A DNA stretch of 9,823 nt from positions 1 through 9,823 of the forward strand of contig JAUVQC010000032.1 of assembly GCA_030598305.1 (NCBI GenBank), written 5' to 3'. Shown piece after piece: positions 1 through 5,376 of the stretch. Positions within the stretch are counted from its first letter, which is position 1, and every line of letters starts with the position of its first letter. Source of the stretch: Actinomycetes bacterium (lineage in GTDB: Bacteria; Actinomycetota; Acidimicrobiia; UBA5794). The notes under the pieces were generated by a model. The model did no database searches, had not been told where the DNA came from, and saw nothing but the letters and a program-made list of their open reading frames with translations. The translations under genes were made by a program, and so were the position numbers.

Positions 1-905
1 AGCAGGGTAAGCGGAGTCGCTGGGTCGATCTCCAGAATGACTTGTTCGACAAGATCGTCTTCACGAAGGTACGGGCGGCTTTCGGAGGAAGGCTCCGGTA
101 CGCGTTCTCAGGAGGCGCAGCGATCTCTACCGAGGTTGCCGAGTTCATCTCGGCGGTCGGCATCGTTGTATACGAGGGCTATGGGCTCACGGAGACAAGC
201 CCGATCGTCACCTGCAACATCAAGGGCGCGAGGCGGGTCGGCTCGGTTGGACGGGCAATTCCAGGTGTCACTGTGACGATCGATACCGATGTCACGGGGG
301 ACAAGGAGATCGGCGAGATCGTTGTCCACGGCCCCAACGTCATGTTGGGCTACTACAACCTCCCCGAAGCCGACGCCGAGGTGTTCACACCGGATCACGG
401 ATTCCGAACCGGGGATCTCGGGCACGTTGACGATGATGGGTACCTCTATATCAGAGGACGCATCAAGGAGCAGTACAAGCTGGAGAACGGCAAATACGTG
501 GTTCCCTCCCCGATTGAGGAACAGCTCCAACTCTCAGGCTTCATCAGTCAGGTGATGGTGTATGGGGAGCAGCGTCCTCACAACGTCGCCCTCATCGTTC
601 CCGACATGGAATACCTCACGAACTGGGCAGAGGAGAACAACATCGCAACGTCGGATGAGAGCGCCCTCCTCGACAGTGAAGAGGTCAGGGACATGCTCAA
701 GACCGAGATCGACCGGGCGCAGTCATCGATCAAACGGTACGAACGTGTCCGCAACTTCGTAACCACACCCGATGAGTTCACGCCGGAGAACGGGATGCTG
801 ACGCCATCGCTCAAGATAAAGCGACGCGCCCTCATGGCGAAGTACGGGGAGTCGATCGCATCCCTCTACGACGGCACAGATCCCCTCATCGGTCGAGACG
901 AATAG
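1..905 (+). CDS. Long-chain acyl-CoA synthetase (AMP-forming), C-terminal half
   Basis: The frame is open from the left edge (first whole codon at base 3) and gives 300 residues before TAG, so the start and the N-terminal half, including the Ser/Thr/Gly-rich ATP loop, lie outside the window. Members are usually about 600 residues. The enzyme activates a fatty acid with ATP to an acyl-adenylate and then transfers the acyl group to CoA. Visible ANL-superfamily motifs, numbered within the fragment, are SGGA near 36, YGLTETSP at 60-67, GYYN near 117, TGDLG at 136-140, the hinge region with RGR at 151-153, and LTPSLKIKRR near 266-275, whose first Lys (about 271) is the candidate adenylation lysine. 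The hinge reads GRIKEQYKLENGKYV rather than the commoner DRKK type, so this is a FadD15-like long-chain branch rather than an acetyl-CoA synthetase. Chain-length specificity cannot be read. It converges on the minus-strand tRNA-Sec, with hairpins between them. Confidence 0.93.
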   Translation, partial: QGKRSRWVDLQNDLFDKIVFTKVRAAFGGRLRYAFSGGAAISTEVAEFISAVGIVVYEGYGLTETSPIVTCNIKGARRVGSVGRAIPGVTVTIDTDVTGDKEIGEIVVHGPNVMLGYYNLPEADAEVFTPDHGFRTGDLGHVDDDGYLYIRGRIKEQYKLENGKYVVPSPIEEQLQLSGFISQVMVYGEQRPHNVALIVPDMEYLTNWAEENNIATSDESALLDSEEVRDMLKTEIDRAQSSIKRYERVRNFVTTPDEFTPENGMLTPSLKIKRRALMAKYGESIASLYDGTDPLIGRDE

Positions 906-930
906 CTGGGAACCCCTTCGGCGTTTCCAG
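906..930. terminator. Hairpin 1 after the acyl-CoA synthetase
   Basis: Bases 906-913 (CTGGGAAC) pair with 923-930 (GTTTCCAG): eight pairs including one G-T wobble, around a CCCTTCGGC loop. The stem begins at the first base after the TAG stop. There is no T-tract, so intrinsic termination is not proven; the position just past the stop suggests a 3'-end structure. Confidence 0.4.
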
Positions 931-936
931 CACCAC

Positions 937-969
937 GGAGTGGGGTACGGCGAAGCCGTGCCCCACTCC
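937..969. terminator. Strong 15-bp hairpin between convergent transcripts
   Basis: Bases 937-951 (GGAGTGGGGTACGGC) pair with 955-969 (GCCGTGCCCCACTCC) around a GAA triloop. All 15 positions pair, with a single T-G wobble. It lies between the synthetase stop (905) and the 3' end of the minus-strand tRNA-Sec (995), so it could act as a bidirectional terminator. Neither flank has a run of T, so it could instead be an RNA-stabilising structure or a copy of a dispersed palindromic repeat. Confidence 0.55.
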
Positions 970-972
970 CAA

Positions 973-991
973 GGAACACCGCAGGTGTTCC
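973..991. terminator. Hairpin 3, next to the 3' end of tRNA-Sec
   Basis: Bases 973-980 (GGAACACC) pair perfectly with 984-991 (GGTGTTCC) around a GCA triloop. On the minus strand it begins four bases past the discriminator base of the tRNA (995), so it would form in the tRNA 3' trailer. It may help end transcription or mark the 3' processing site. There is no T-tract. Confidence 0.45.
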
Positions 992-994
992 CCG

Positions 995-1086
995 CGGAGG
1001 CGGACGGGAATCGAACCCGCCAGGGAGCTTGCACCCCCTCATCGGATTTGAAGTCCGTGACGTCCACCAGGCACGCAGTCGCCTCC
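995..1086 (-). tRNA. selC: Selenocysteine tRNA, anticodon UCA
   Basis: The minus strand folds into a 92-nt tRNA that would be 95 nt with CCA, the length of E. coli selC. The acceptor GGAGGCG (1086-1080) pairs with CGCCTCC (1002-996). The anticodon loop is CTTCAAA (1053-1047) with anticodon TCA at 1051-1049, on a CGGA/TCCG stem. The long variable arm AGGGGG/CTCCCT has a TGCAAG loop. The T arm GGCGGG-TTCGATT-CCCGTC carries the standard T loop, and the discriminator is G73. UCA anticodon, long extra arm and G73 together identify tRNA-Sec, which decodes in-frame UGA in selenoprotein mRNAs with SelB after Ser-to-Sec conversion. CCA is not encoded: CGG follows the discriminator. The anticodon stem has only four clear pairs and the D stem needs a bulge. 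The gene lies 28 bases downstream of the DUF2252 stop on the same strand, so it may be co-transcribed. Confidence 0.92.
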
Positions 1087-1114
1087 GCGCGCGAGGCTAC
1101 CGGTTGTTATCCCG

Positions 1115-2470
1115 TTAGGTGACGGCGCCGTTGGCGAGATATCGGACGAATGCCGCGTAGTCCCGCTCGTTCTGGTCTGCGTATCGAACCGCGAACCCTG
1201 CAACAGCATTCGCGAAAGTGCTGTTCGACCCGAGGTATCCAGCGATAACCGCAGGTTCGCCGGAGCGAGCGTGCGCGTTTGCGAGTACGGAACCACAGAT
1301 CTTGGCGTACCGGATCATCTCCCCCGCGTCCATCTTCTCGAGGTCTGCAGACGCCTTCATGTCTTTGAGTTGACGGACGTAGTACTCGTTTCCGCTATCG
1401 GCTGTCGTCCAGCCCAGCATGATGTCGCTCGTCGTCTGCATCATTCGTTGTCCCTCAACGACGCGCTGGCCTGCGTGGTCGAACGCGGTGTCGCCGAATT
1501 CGTACTCGAGCACCGAACGCCCCGCCTCCTTGAGTTGCAGGAACAGGATGTCCTCAGGGCCGTTTCCCTGAAGCATTGCAATGAAACATCTTGTGCCAAC
1601 GCTACCGACGCCAACCACCTTCAGCGCGACATCTGCCACCTCGAAGCGCTCCATGAGCGTGCGGATCGGATTGCTCACGCTCGCGAGGTAACCGCTGAAT
1701 ACCTCGTCGACCAACTCGCGCACGTTCTCGCCGATCAGAGGGAAGTCTGCCGATCGAAACGGAACGACGAACGGAGGATCATCGATGATCCTGTACCGAC
1801 CATCGACCAGCTCTCCGATCTTCCCAAGGACCTGGCGGCTGTCCTTCCTGGTTGCTTTCTTGAAGGTCTTCTTCGTCTTCTTCAGGTCGTGGGTCCTGTC
1901 CTGCGCGTCGAGTTCAGCAAGAACGTCGCTCGCACCGATCTGGGCGTACCAGACGTCAAGAATCGGGCGGCCGGCAAACTTCTCCATGGCAGTCTGATAG
2001 CCCCGAACCGAGGCTCGAGCGGCCCTGGTCTGGTTCTTCGGTCTGAAGCCATTCTCTCGACTGGCGATGACAAAGGAGGTCGCCAGTCGTTTGACGTCCC
2101 ACTCCCACGCAGCAACATGCGTCTCGTCGAAGTCGTTCGTGTCGAATACCAGCTCGCGCTCAGGCGATCCGTACCATCCAAAGTTCGACACATGAGCGTC
2201 ACCGCTCGCCTGTATAAGAATGTCGGTTCGCGGGGTCGATGCAAGATCCGTCGCCATGAGTCTCGCCCCGGCGCGGTAGAACGCGAAAGCGCTCTCCGAC
2301 ATGCGCTCACGACGTACCGGGATGAGACTTTCGATCCTTCCGTCCTCTTGGGAGAGCACGATCTCGAGGGCGTCGATCAAGGGACTTCGTTCGAATCGGG
2401 CGTGCGACGAACGCGGCGTGGACAGCCTCATCGATCGACCCTCAGCCCTTCGCTCATCCAACGTTCTCAT
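1115..2470 (-). CDS. DUF2252 family protein
   Basis: A 451-residue protein of the widespread, functionally uncharacterised DUF2252 (COG4320) family. Family hallmarks are clear: RERM..SAFAFYR at about 54-66, GDAHVSNFGWY at 90-100, FDTNDFDET at 109-117 and WEWDVKRLATS at 122-132. The GDxHxxNF and DxxDFDE pattern resembles the catalytic and metal-binding motifs of aminoglycoside-phosphotransferase/protein-kinase-like folds, so an ATP-dependent phosphotransferase is plausible; that is inference. The central segment is rich in Lys and Arg (KKTKKTFKKATRK, near 200-212). There is no signal peptide or membrane segment. The ATG at 2470 is supported by GAGAGGG a few bases upstream; an in-frame Met at residue 14 is the alternative. 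The gene is divergent from the ferredoxin, and tRNA-Sec follows on the same strand 28 bases after its stop. Confidence 0.9.
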   Translation of the reverse strand: MRTLDERRAEGRSMRLSTPRSSHARFERSPLIDALEIVLSQEDGRIESLIPVRRERMSESAFAFYRAGARLMATDLASTPRTDILIQASGDAHVSNFGWYGSPERELVFDTNDFDETHVAAWEWDVKRLATSFVIASRENGFRPKNQTRAARASVRGYQTAMEKFAGRPILDVWYAQIGASDVLAELDAQDRTHDLKKTKKTFKKATRKDSRQVLGKIGELVDGRYRIIDDPPFVVPFRSADFPLIGENVRELVDEVFSGYLASVSNPIRTLMERFEVADVALKVVGVGSVGTRCFIAMLQGNGPEDILFLQLKEAGRSVLEYEFGDTAFDHAGQRVVEGQRMMQTTSDIMLGWTTADSGNEYYVRQLKDMKASADLEKMDAGEMIRYAKICGSVLANAHARSGEPAVIAGYLGSNSTFANAVAGFAVRYADQNERDYAAFVRYLANGAVT

Positions 2471-2494
2471 CGCACCCTCTCAATTCGTTGTAAC

Positions 2495-2500
2495 ACAGTA
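2495..2500 (-). promoter_or_regulatory. Candidate -10 element for the DUF2252 gene
   Basis: Minus-strand TACTGT fits the actinobacterial -10 pattern TANNNT and would give a leader of roughly 18 bases containing the GAGAGGG ribosome-binding site. I see no convincing -35 element. The only support is position and hexamer. Confidence 0.25.
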
Positions 2501-2537
2501 GGCACCCCACCGCGGCCTTCACCGGGTTCGCCAACGC

Positions 2538-2543
2538 TATCGT
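2538..2543 (+). promoter_or_regulatory. Candidate -10 element for the ferredoxin gene
   Basis: TATCGT fits TANNNT and would place the transcription start about 25 bases before the ferredoxin ATG, leaving room for its AAGGGA ribosome-binding site. A good -35 box at the usual spacing is not visible. Confidence 0.25.
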
Positions 2544-2573
2544 GTTGGTCGGCACGCTACGCAAGGGAACGAC

Positions 2574-2879
2574 ATGGCTGACGCAGAATTGATGGTGTGG
2601 ATCGATCAGGATCTGTGCACGGGAGACGGGATCTGTTCAGAGATCGCACCGGATGTCTTCCAGGAGCGCGACGACGGCGTATGGGTGGTCAAGGAGATCG
2701 CCGCCCACTTCGGTGCAGACCTGGTCTTTGACGGTGAGCAGGCTCCCGACGGGTCGCGAGGCGTTGCACGGGTACCCGCCGCTGTCCTCGCTGAGGTGGT
2801 CGAATCCGCCGAGGAGTGCCCTGGCGAGTGCATCATGATCGAACCGTTCGACCAGGCCCTCTTCGACAAGCGAACCTAA
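2574..2879 (+). CDS. Single-cluster ferredoxin (3Fe-4S or Asp-ligated 4Fe-4S)
   Basis: A 101-residue acidic, soluble electron carrier. The cluster motif is C15-T-G-D-G-I-C21, followed by A25-P-D-V-F29, and the distal ligand is in E-C82-P-G-E-C86. This matches the small actinobacterial ferredoxins that often serve cytochromes P450 or other oxygenases (C-x5-C ... C-P). The position that is the second Cys of a 4Fe-4S motif is Asp18, which permits a 3Fe-4S cluster or an Asp-ligated 4Fe-4S cluster as in Pyrococcus furiosus ferredoxin. The stretch between C21 and C82 (60 residues) is about 20 longer than in the usual 60-65-residue members. The ATG is preceded by AAGGGA at good spacing. No P450 or reductase gene is adjacent, so the partner is unknown. 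A strong inverted repeat follows the stop. Confidence 0.9.
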   Translation: MADAELMVWIDQDLCTGDGICSEIAPDVFQERDDGVWVVKEIAAHFGADLVFDGEQAPDGSRGVARVPAAVLAEVVESAEECPGECIMIEPFDQALFDKRT

Positions 2880-2883
2880 CCGT

Positions 2884-2927
2884 TCTTGCGTCAATGAGTC
2901 CGGTATCCCGGCTCTCGTGACGCAAGA
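2884..2927. terminator. Perfect 10-bp inverted repeat after the ferredoxin
   Basis: Bases 2884-2893 (TCTTGCGTCA) are the exact reverse complement of 2918-2927 (TGACGCAAGA). Inside, GAG and CCGG at 2896-2903 can pair with CCGG and CTC at 2908-2914 with one bulged T, extending the hairpin towards a TATC loop. It begins four bases after the ferredoxin TAA, as expected of a terminator-like 3' structure, but no T-tract follows. It also lies 12 bases before the candidate -10 of the next ORF, so an operator role is possible. Confidence 0.5.
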
Positions 2928-2939
2928 GTCATCAGAGGG

Positions 2940-2945
2940 TACGAT
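2940..2945 (+). promoter_or_regulatory. Candidate -10 for a leaderless transcript
   Basis: TACGAT fits TANNNT and ends six bases before the GTG at 2952. That is the spacing at which transcription would begin on the start codon itself, as in actinobacterial leaderless mRNAs. The nearest purine-rich stretch (AGAGGG, 2935-2939 region) is too far upstream to be a normal ribosome-binding site. Confidence 0.3.
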
Positions 2946-2951
2946 TGGTCC

Positions 2952-3215
2952 GTGTTACCGGAATCCTTTGGACGGACGTACGATCGGTTGGTGGTCGCCT
3001 TCAAACGACACCAGGATGTGCCGCGGTCTTCGGCCCATGTCCGGCATCTCGGGGCTGCGCGCTGGAATCTCGAGGTCGCACGAAGGGCAATGAGAGTCGA
3101 GCGGCAGAGGTACGTCCCCATTTCGTCACCTGAAGGTCATACAACCAAGCGAGTTGCCATGTCCGATGATGATCTCGCGAAGCTCCGTGTCCAGGGGACC
3201 GGCCTCGGTCACTGA
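2952..3215 (+). CDS. Small protein, function unknown
   Basis: An 87-residue ORF beginning with GTG. I do not recognise the family. It is strongly basic in the middle (Arg-rich, with ARWNLEVARRAMRVERQRY at about 36-54), probably helical, with no Cys, signal peptide or membrane segment. The tail is MSDDDLAKLRVQGTGLGH. Support for it being real: third codon positions are mostly G or C, the composition is protein-like while the overlapping frames are not, a TANNNT hexamer sits six bases before the GTG, and the stop (3213-3215) fits against the convergent CBS gene stop (3218) without overlap. Against: it is short and no known motif is visible. A nucleic-acid-binding role would fit the charge but is only a guess. 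Confidence 0.5.
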   Translation: MLPESFGRTYDRLVVAFKRHQDVPRSSAHVRHLGAARWNLEVARRAMRVERQRYVPISSPEGHTTKRVAMSDDDLAKLRVQGTGLGH

Positions 3216-3217
3216 TC

Positions 3218-3649
3218 TCAGCTCTTGATGTAGCTCTCGAGTTGGTTGATCAGGAACTCCTGCTCGTCGATGACAGCGGCCACGACATCTCCAATGGAGA
3301 TCAGGCCGACCAGCTCTCCGCCCTCGAGAACCGGTAGATGCCGAAATCGGTTGTCCGTCATCAGCTGCATGCAGTTCGTCACCGTATCGGTCGGTGCCAC
3401 ACACACCGGATCCGGTGTCATGATCTCTGACACGTTGGTCTCATGTGAACCTCGTGACATGAGGATGATCTTCCGCGCGTAGTCCCGCTCAGACATGATC
3501 CCCACGAAGTCCCCCGCATGGATGACGACCAGCGCGCCGAGGTTCTTGTCGGCCATGAGCTCGAGCGCCTCGAACACCGAAGCATCGGCGTCGATGCTCC
3601 AGACATCGCTCCCCTTGTCATCGATGATGTTCTGAACCGTCTTGGCCAT
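3218..3649 (-). CDS. Tandem CBS-domain protein
   Basis: A 143-residue protein made almost entirely of two CBS domains (about 8-66 and 72-125). Such Bateman modules usually bind adenosine nucleotides and act as energy or ligand sensors. The nucleotide-contact pattern G-h-x-S-x-x-D occurs twice: GIMSERD at 50-56 and GLISIGD at 115-121. MTPDPVCVAPTDTV near 77-90 is the usual start of the second repeat. The C-terminus is a short helix with no effector domain, so it probably works as a dimer or on a partner. The frame extends 17 codons further upstream, but the start chosen at 3649 has an excellent AAGGAGG ribosome-binding site five bases before the ATG; the longer start would run through that site. 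Divergent from the crotonase gene. Confidence 0.92.
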   Translation of the reverse strand: MAKTVQNIIDDKGSDVWSIDADASVFEALELMADKNLGALVVIHAGDFVGIMSERDYARKIILMSRGSHETNVSEIMTPDPVCVAPTDTVTNCMQLMTDNRFRHLPVLEGGELVGLISIGDVVAAVIDEQEFLINQLESYIKS

Positions 3650-3665
3650 GGAACCTCCTTGAGCA

Positions 3666-3671
3666 AATGTA
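3666..3671 (-). promoter_or_regulatory. Candidate extended -10 for the CBS gene
   Basis: On the minus strand TGG-TACATT resembles an extended -10 (TGN plus TANNNT). A start about seven bases downstream leaves a leader of around 10 bases, mostly occupied by the AAGGAGG ribosome-binding site. No clear -35 is seen, consistent with an extended -10 promoter. Confidence 0.3.
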
Positions 3672-3704
3672 CCAGACGTCGGGTGTGCGGTGTCGTGCAT
3701 CGGC

Positions 3705-3710
3705 TAGGTT
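3705..3710 (+). promoter_or_regulatory. Candidate -10 for leaderless crotonase mRNA
   Basis: TAGGTT fits TANNNT and ends seven bases before the ATG at 3718, the geometry of an actinobacterial leaderless transcript. There is no Shine-Dalgarno-like sequence before that ATG, which agrees with this reading. Confidence 0.35.
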
Positions 3711-3717
3711 CTCAGAC

Positions 3718-4488
3718 ATGCCGTACGAAGACCTTCTCGTCGACGCGACCACCGACGTTGCGACGGTCACGCTGAATCGTTCCGAACGTCTCAATGCCAT
3801 GTCATCTCACATGCTCACCGAATTGATCTTCGCCGCAAGCGAGATCGCGGCATCGAACGCTCGTGCTGTTGTCATCAGCGGGGCCGGTCGTGCCTTCTCT
3901 GCCGGTGTCGATCTCGGGTCGTTCACTGCAGCTGCCAGAGAGGAATCTCTTGGGAGTCACCGGGCAGAGTTCGTCCTTGGGGGTGACATGGCCGACGCGA
4001 TCGAGTCCATTCCCCAGCCAATCGTTGTCGCTCTCCACGGTCATGTCGTCGGCGGCGGCGTCGTCCTCGCTTCGGCATGCGACCTCCGGATAGCTGCGAT
4101 CGATACGACCTTCTCCATCCCTGAGATCGACCTCGGCATCTCACTCGGCTGGGGTGGAATCGAGCGGCTGGTCAGAGAGATCGGCCCTGCCCGAACACGC
4201 GAGTTCGTCATGACCGGAAGGCCCTTCTCCGCACAGGAGGCGCAACTCGCAGGGTTCGTCAACCACGTTGTCCCACGGGACGATGCAGTCGTTGCGGCCA
4301 CCGCACTCGCCACGTCGATCGCAGCGAAGTCCCAATTCGCGATCCGCGTAACGAAGGCCCACGTCGCCGAGGTCCTCAACGGAGACAGCTCCCGGGATGA
4401 CGCGACCACGGCCGCGGAGTCGATGTTCGATCCGGAGTCCGTATCGCTTCGGAGGCAGTATCTGGAACGGGTCTCCAGGAAACCATGA
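3718..4488 (+). CDS. Enoyl-CoA hydratase/isomerase family (crotonase) protein
   Basis: A 256-residue crotonase-fold protein acting on acyl-CoA thioesters in the cytoplasm. LNRSERLNAM (19-28), the first oxyanion-hole segment SGAGRAFSAGVDL (54-66), the second around HGHVVGGG (107-114) and CDLRIA (121-126) are typical. Compared with rat mitochondrial enoyl-CoA hydratase, the Glu164 equivalent is present (E136 in IPEIDLG) but the Glu144 position is Val116 (GGGVVLA). A one-glutamate site is more typical of delta3-delta2 isomerases and other crotonases than of a standard hydratase, so straightforward hydratase activity is doubtful. The frame stays open for 17 codons before 3718, but that extension would overlap the divergent CBS control region and the family usually starts near here. 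Its stop overlaps the ATG of the next gene (ATGA), implying translational coupling. Confidence 0.9.
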   Translation: MPYEDLLVDATTDVATVTLNRSERLNAMSSHMLTELIFAASEIAASNARAVVISGAGRAFSAGVDLGSFTAAAREESLGSHRAEFVLGGDMADAIESIPQPIVVALHGHVVGGGVVLASACDLRIAAIDTTFSIPEIDLGISLGWGGIERLVREIGPARTREFVMTGRPFSAQEAQLAGFVNHVVPRDDAVVAATALATSIAAKSQFAIRVTKAHVAEVLNGDSSRDDATTAAESMFDPESVSLRRQYLERVSRKP

Positions 4489-5348
4489 GAGTGCTATCCG
4501 CCGCGGACACGCGCAAGGCGCTGCCGATGGCGACTGCGATCGAATCGATGCGACTCGCCTTCGGATCCGATACAGAGAATCCCCTCCGACAGGCCATCGG
4601 CTCATCCCTCGTGATGCCGGGGCGCGTTGGTGACTCGATGGCGGTCAAGGTCGTCTCGACTGTTCCGGGCAAGCCCTCGGGCATCGTCGTGGTCTTCGAC
4701 GCGTCGGGTGCCGTGGTCGGGATTGCTGACGGGCCAACCATCACAGCGATTCGCACCGCAGCAGCGGCAGGTCTCGTCACCGACATCCTCGCTTCCAGGG
4801 ACGCATCATCGATGGCGATGGTCGGTGCCGGGGCCATGGCGCGGGACCAGATCCTCGCGATACGAGAAGTACGACATATCGACAGGCTCGTCGTGTGGAG
4901 CCGGGACGTATCGAAGGCGGAAGCGGTGGCATCAGAGTTCGGAGGACAAGTGGCCCGAACACCACGCGAAGCAACCCACGACGCCGACATCATCACCACC
5001 GCCACACCGTCGACCACTCCCCTCTTCGGGGATGACGATCTCAAGGATCGTGTGCATGTCAACGCAATCGGGGCGTACCTGCCGTCCATGGCTGAGATCC
5101 CAACGGAGTTCGTCAAAGGCGCGTTCGTTGTCGTCGACGATCACGGCGCCGCAGCAGTCGAGGCGGGTGACCTCATTCAAGCCAACCGCGTCGCGAACAT
5201 GGATATCGGCACACTGCTATCAATGACCGATCCACCGCGACACGACCGCAGCCTGTTCAAGTCCGTAGGCGTCGCATCCCAAGATGTCGCCGCGGCAGTT
5301 GCTGCGCTCGACAACGCCCGGCGGATGGGCATCGGGACGGTGGTCTGA
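4485..5348 (+). CDS. Ornithine cyclodeaminase/mu-crystallin family protein
   Basis: A 287-residue NAD(P)-dependent enzyme of the OCD/mu-crystallin family, which includes ornithine cyclodeaminase, alanine dehydrogenase (archaeal type), ketimine reductases and opine-type dehydrogenases. Seen: an N-terminal substrate/dimer half with MAVKVVS (52-58; K55 is the likely substrate-contacting lysine) and AIRTAAAAGL (88-97), then a Rossmann domain beginning at MVGAGAMARDQ (112-122), WSRD at the second strand (138-141), HVNAIGAYLPSMAEI (191-205), and SVGVASQD towards the C-terminus. It is somewhat shorter than the usual 310-330 residues. Substrate specificity cannot be assigned, so calling it ornithine cyclodeaminase would be over-precise. 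It overlaps the crotonase stop by four bases and converges on the FAD oxidoreductase with a 10-base gap. Confidence 0.9.
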   Translation: MRVLSAADTRKALPMATAIESMRLAFGSDTENPLRQAIGSSLVMPGRVGDSMAVKVVSTVPGKPSGIVVVFDASGAVVGIADGPTITAIRTAAAAGLVTDILASRDASSMAMVGAGAMARDQILAIREVRHIDRLVVWSRDVSKAEAVASEFGGQVARTPREATHDADIITTATPSTTPLFGDDDLKDRVHVNAIGAYLPSMAEIPTEFVKGAFVVVDDHGAAAVEAGDLIQANRVANMDIGTLLSMTDPPRHDRSLFKSVGVASQDVAAAVAALDNARRMGIGTVV

Positions 5349-5350
5349 CG

Positions 5351-5376
5351 CGCTCCGTTCAAGCCAGGACGGAGTG
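5351..5376. terminator. Hairpin at the convergent gene junction
   Basis: CTCCGTTC (5353-5360) pairs with GGACGGAG (5367-5374) around an AAGCCA loop, with one T-G wobble; the flanking C-G and G-T can add two more pairs. It begins two bases after the cyclodeaminase-like stop and overlaps the last codons of the convergent oxidoreductase, the expected place for a shared terminator. No T-tract is seen on either side. Confidence 0.4.

Noticed and set aside
723..1067. Minus-strand frame running over the tRNA-Sec and hairpins
   Set aside because: It reads through a structured RNA gene and into the opposite strand of the synthetase; the product is not protein-like.
995..1086. Reading the UCA tRNA as a Trp-type opal decoder or suppressor
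   Set aside because: The six-pair long variable arm, G73 and total length are those of tRNA-Sec, not tRNA-Trp. UGA is also used as an ordinary stop by several genes here.
1271..2581. Long plus-strand open frame (436 codons) across the DUF2252 gene
   Set aside because: It is fully antisense to a gene with clear family motifs; its translation is Arg/His-rich and shows no known domain. It is a shadow of high-GC coding.
3213..3236. Possible UGA read-through (selenoprotein) at the end of the small ORF
   Set aside because: Reading past the TGA gives only five codons before TAG, no Cys-like context and no hairpin resembling a bacterial SECIS right after it.
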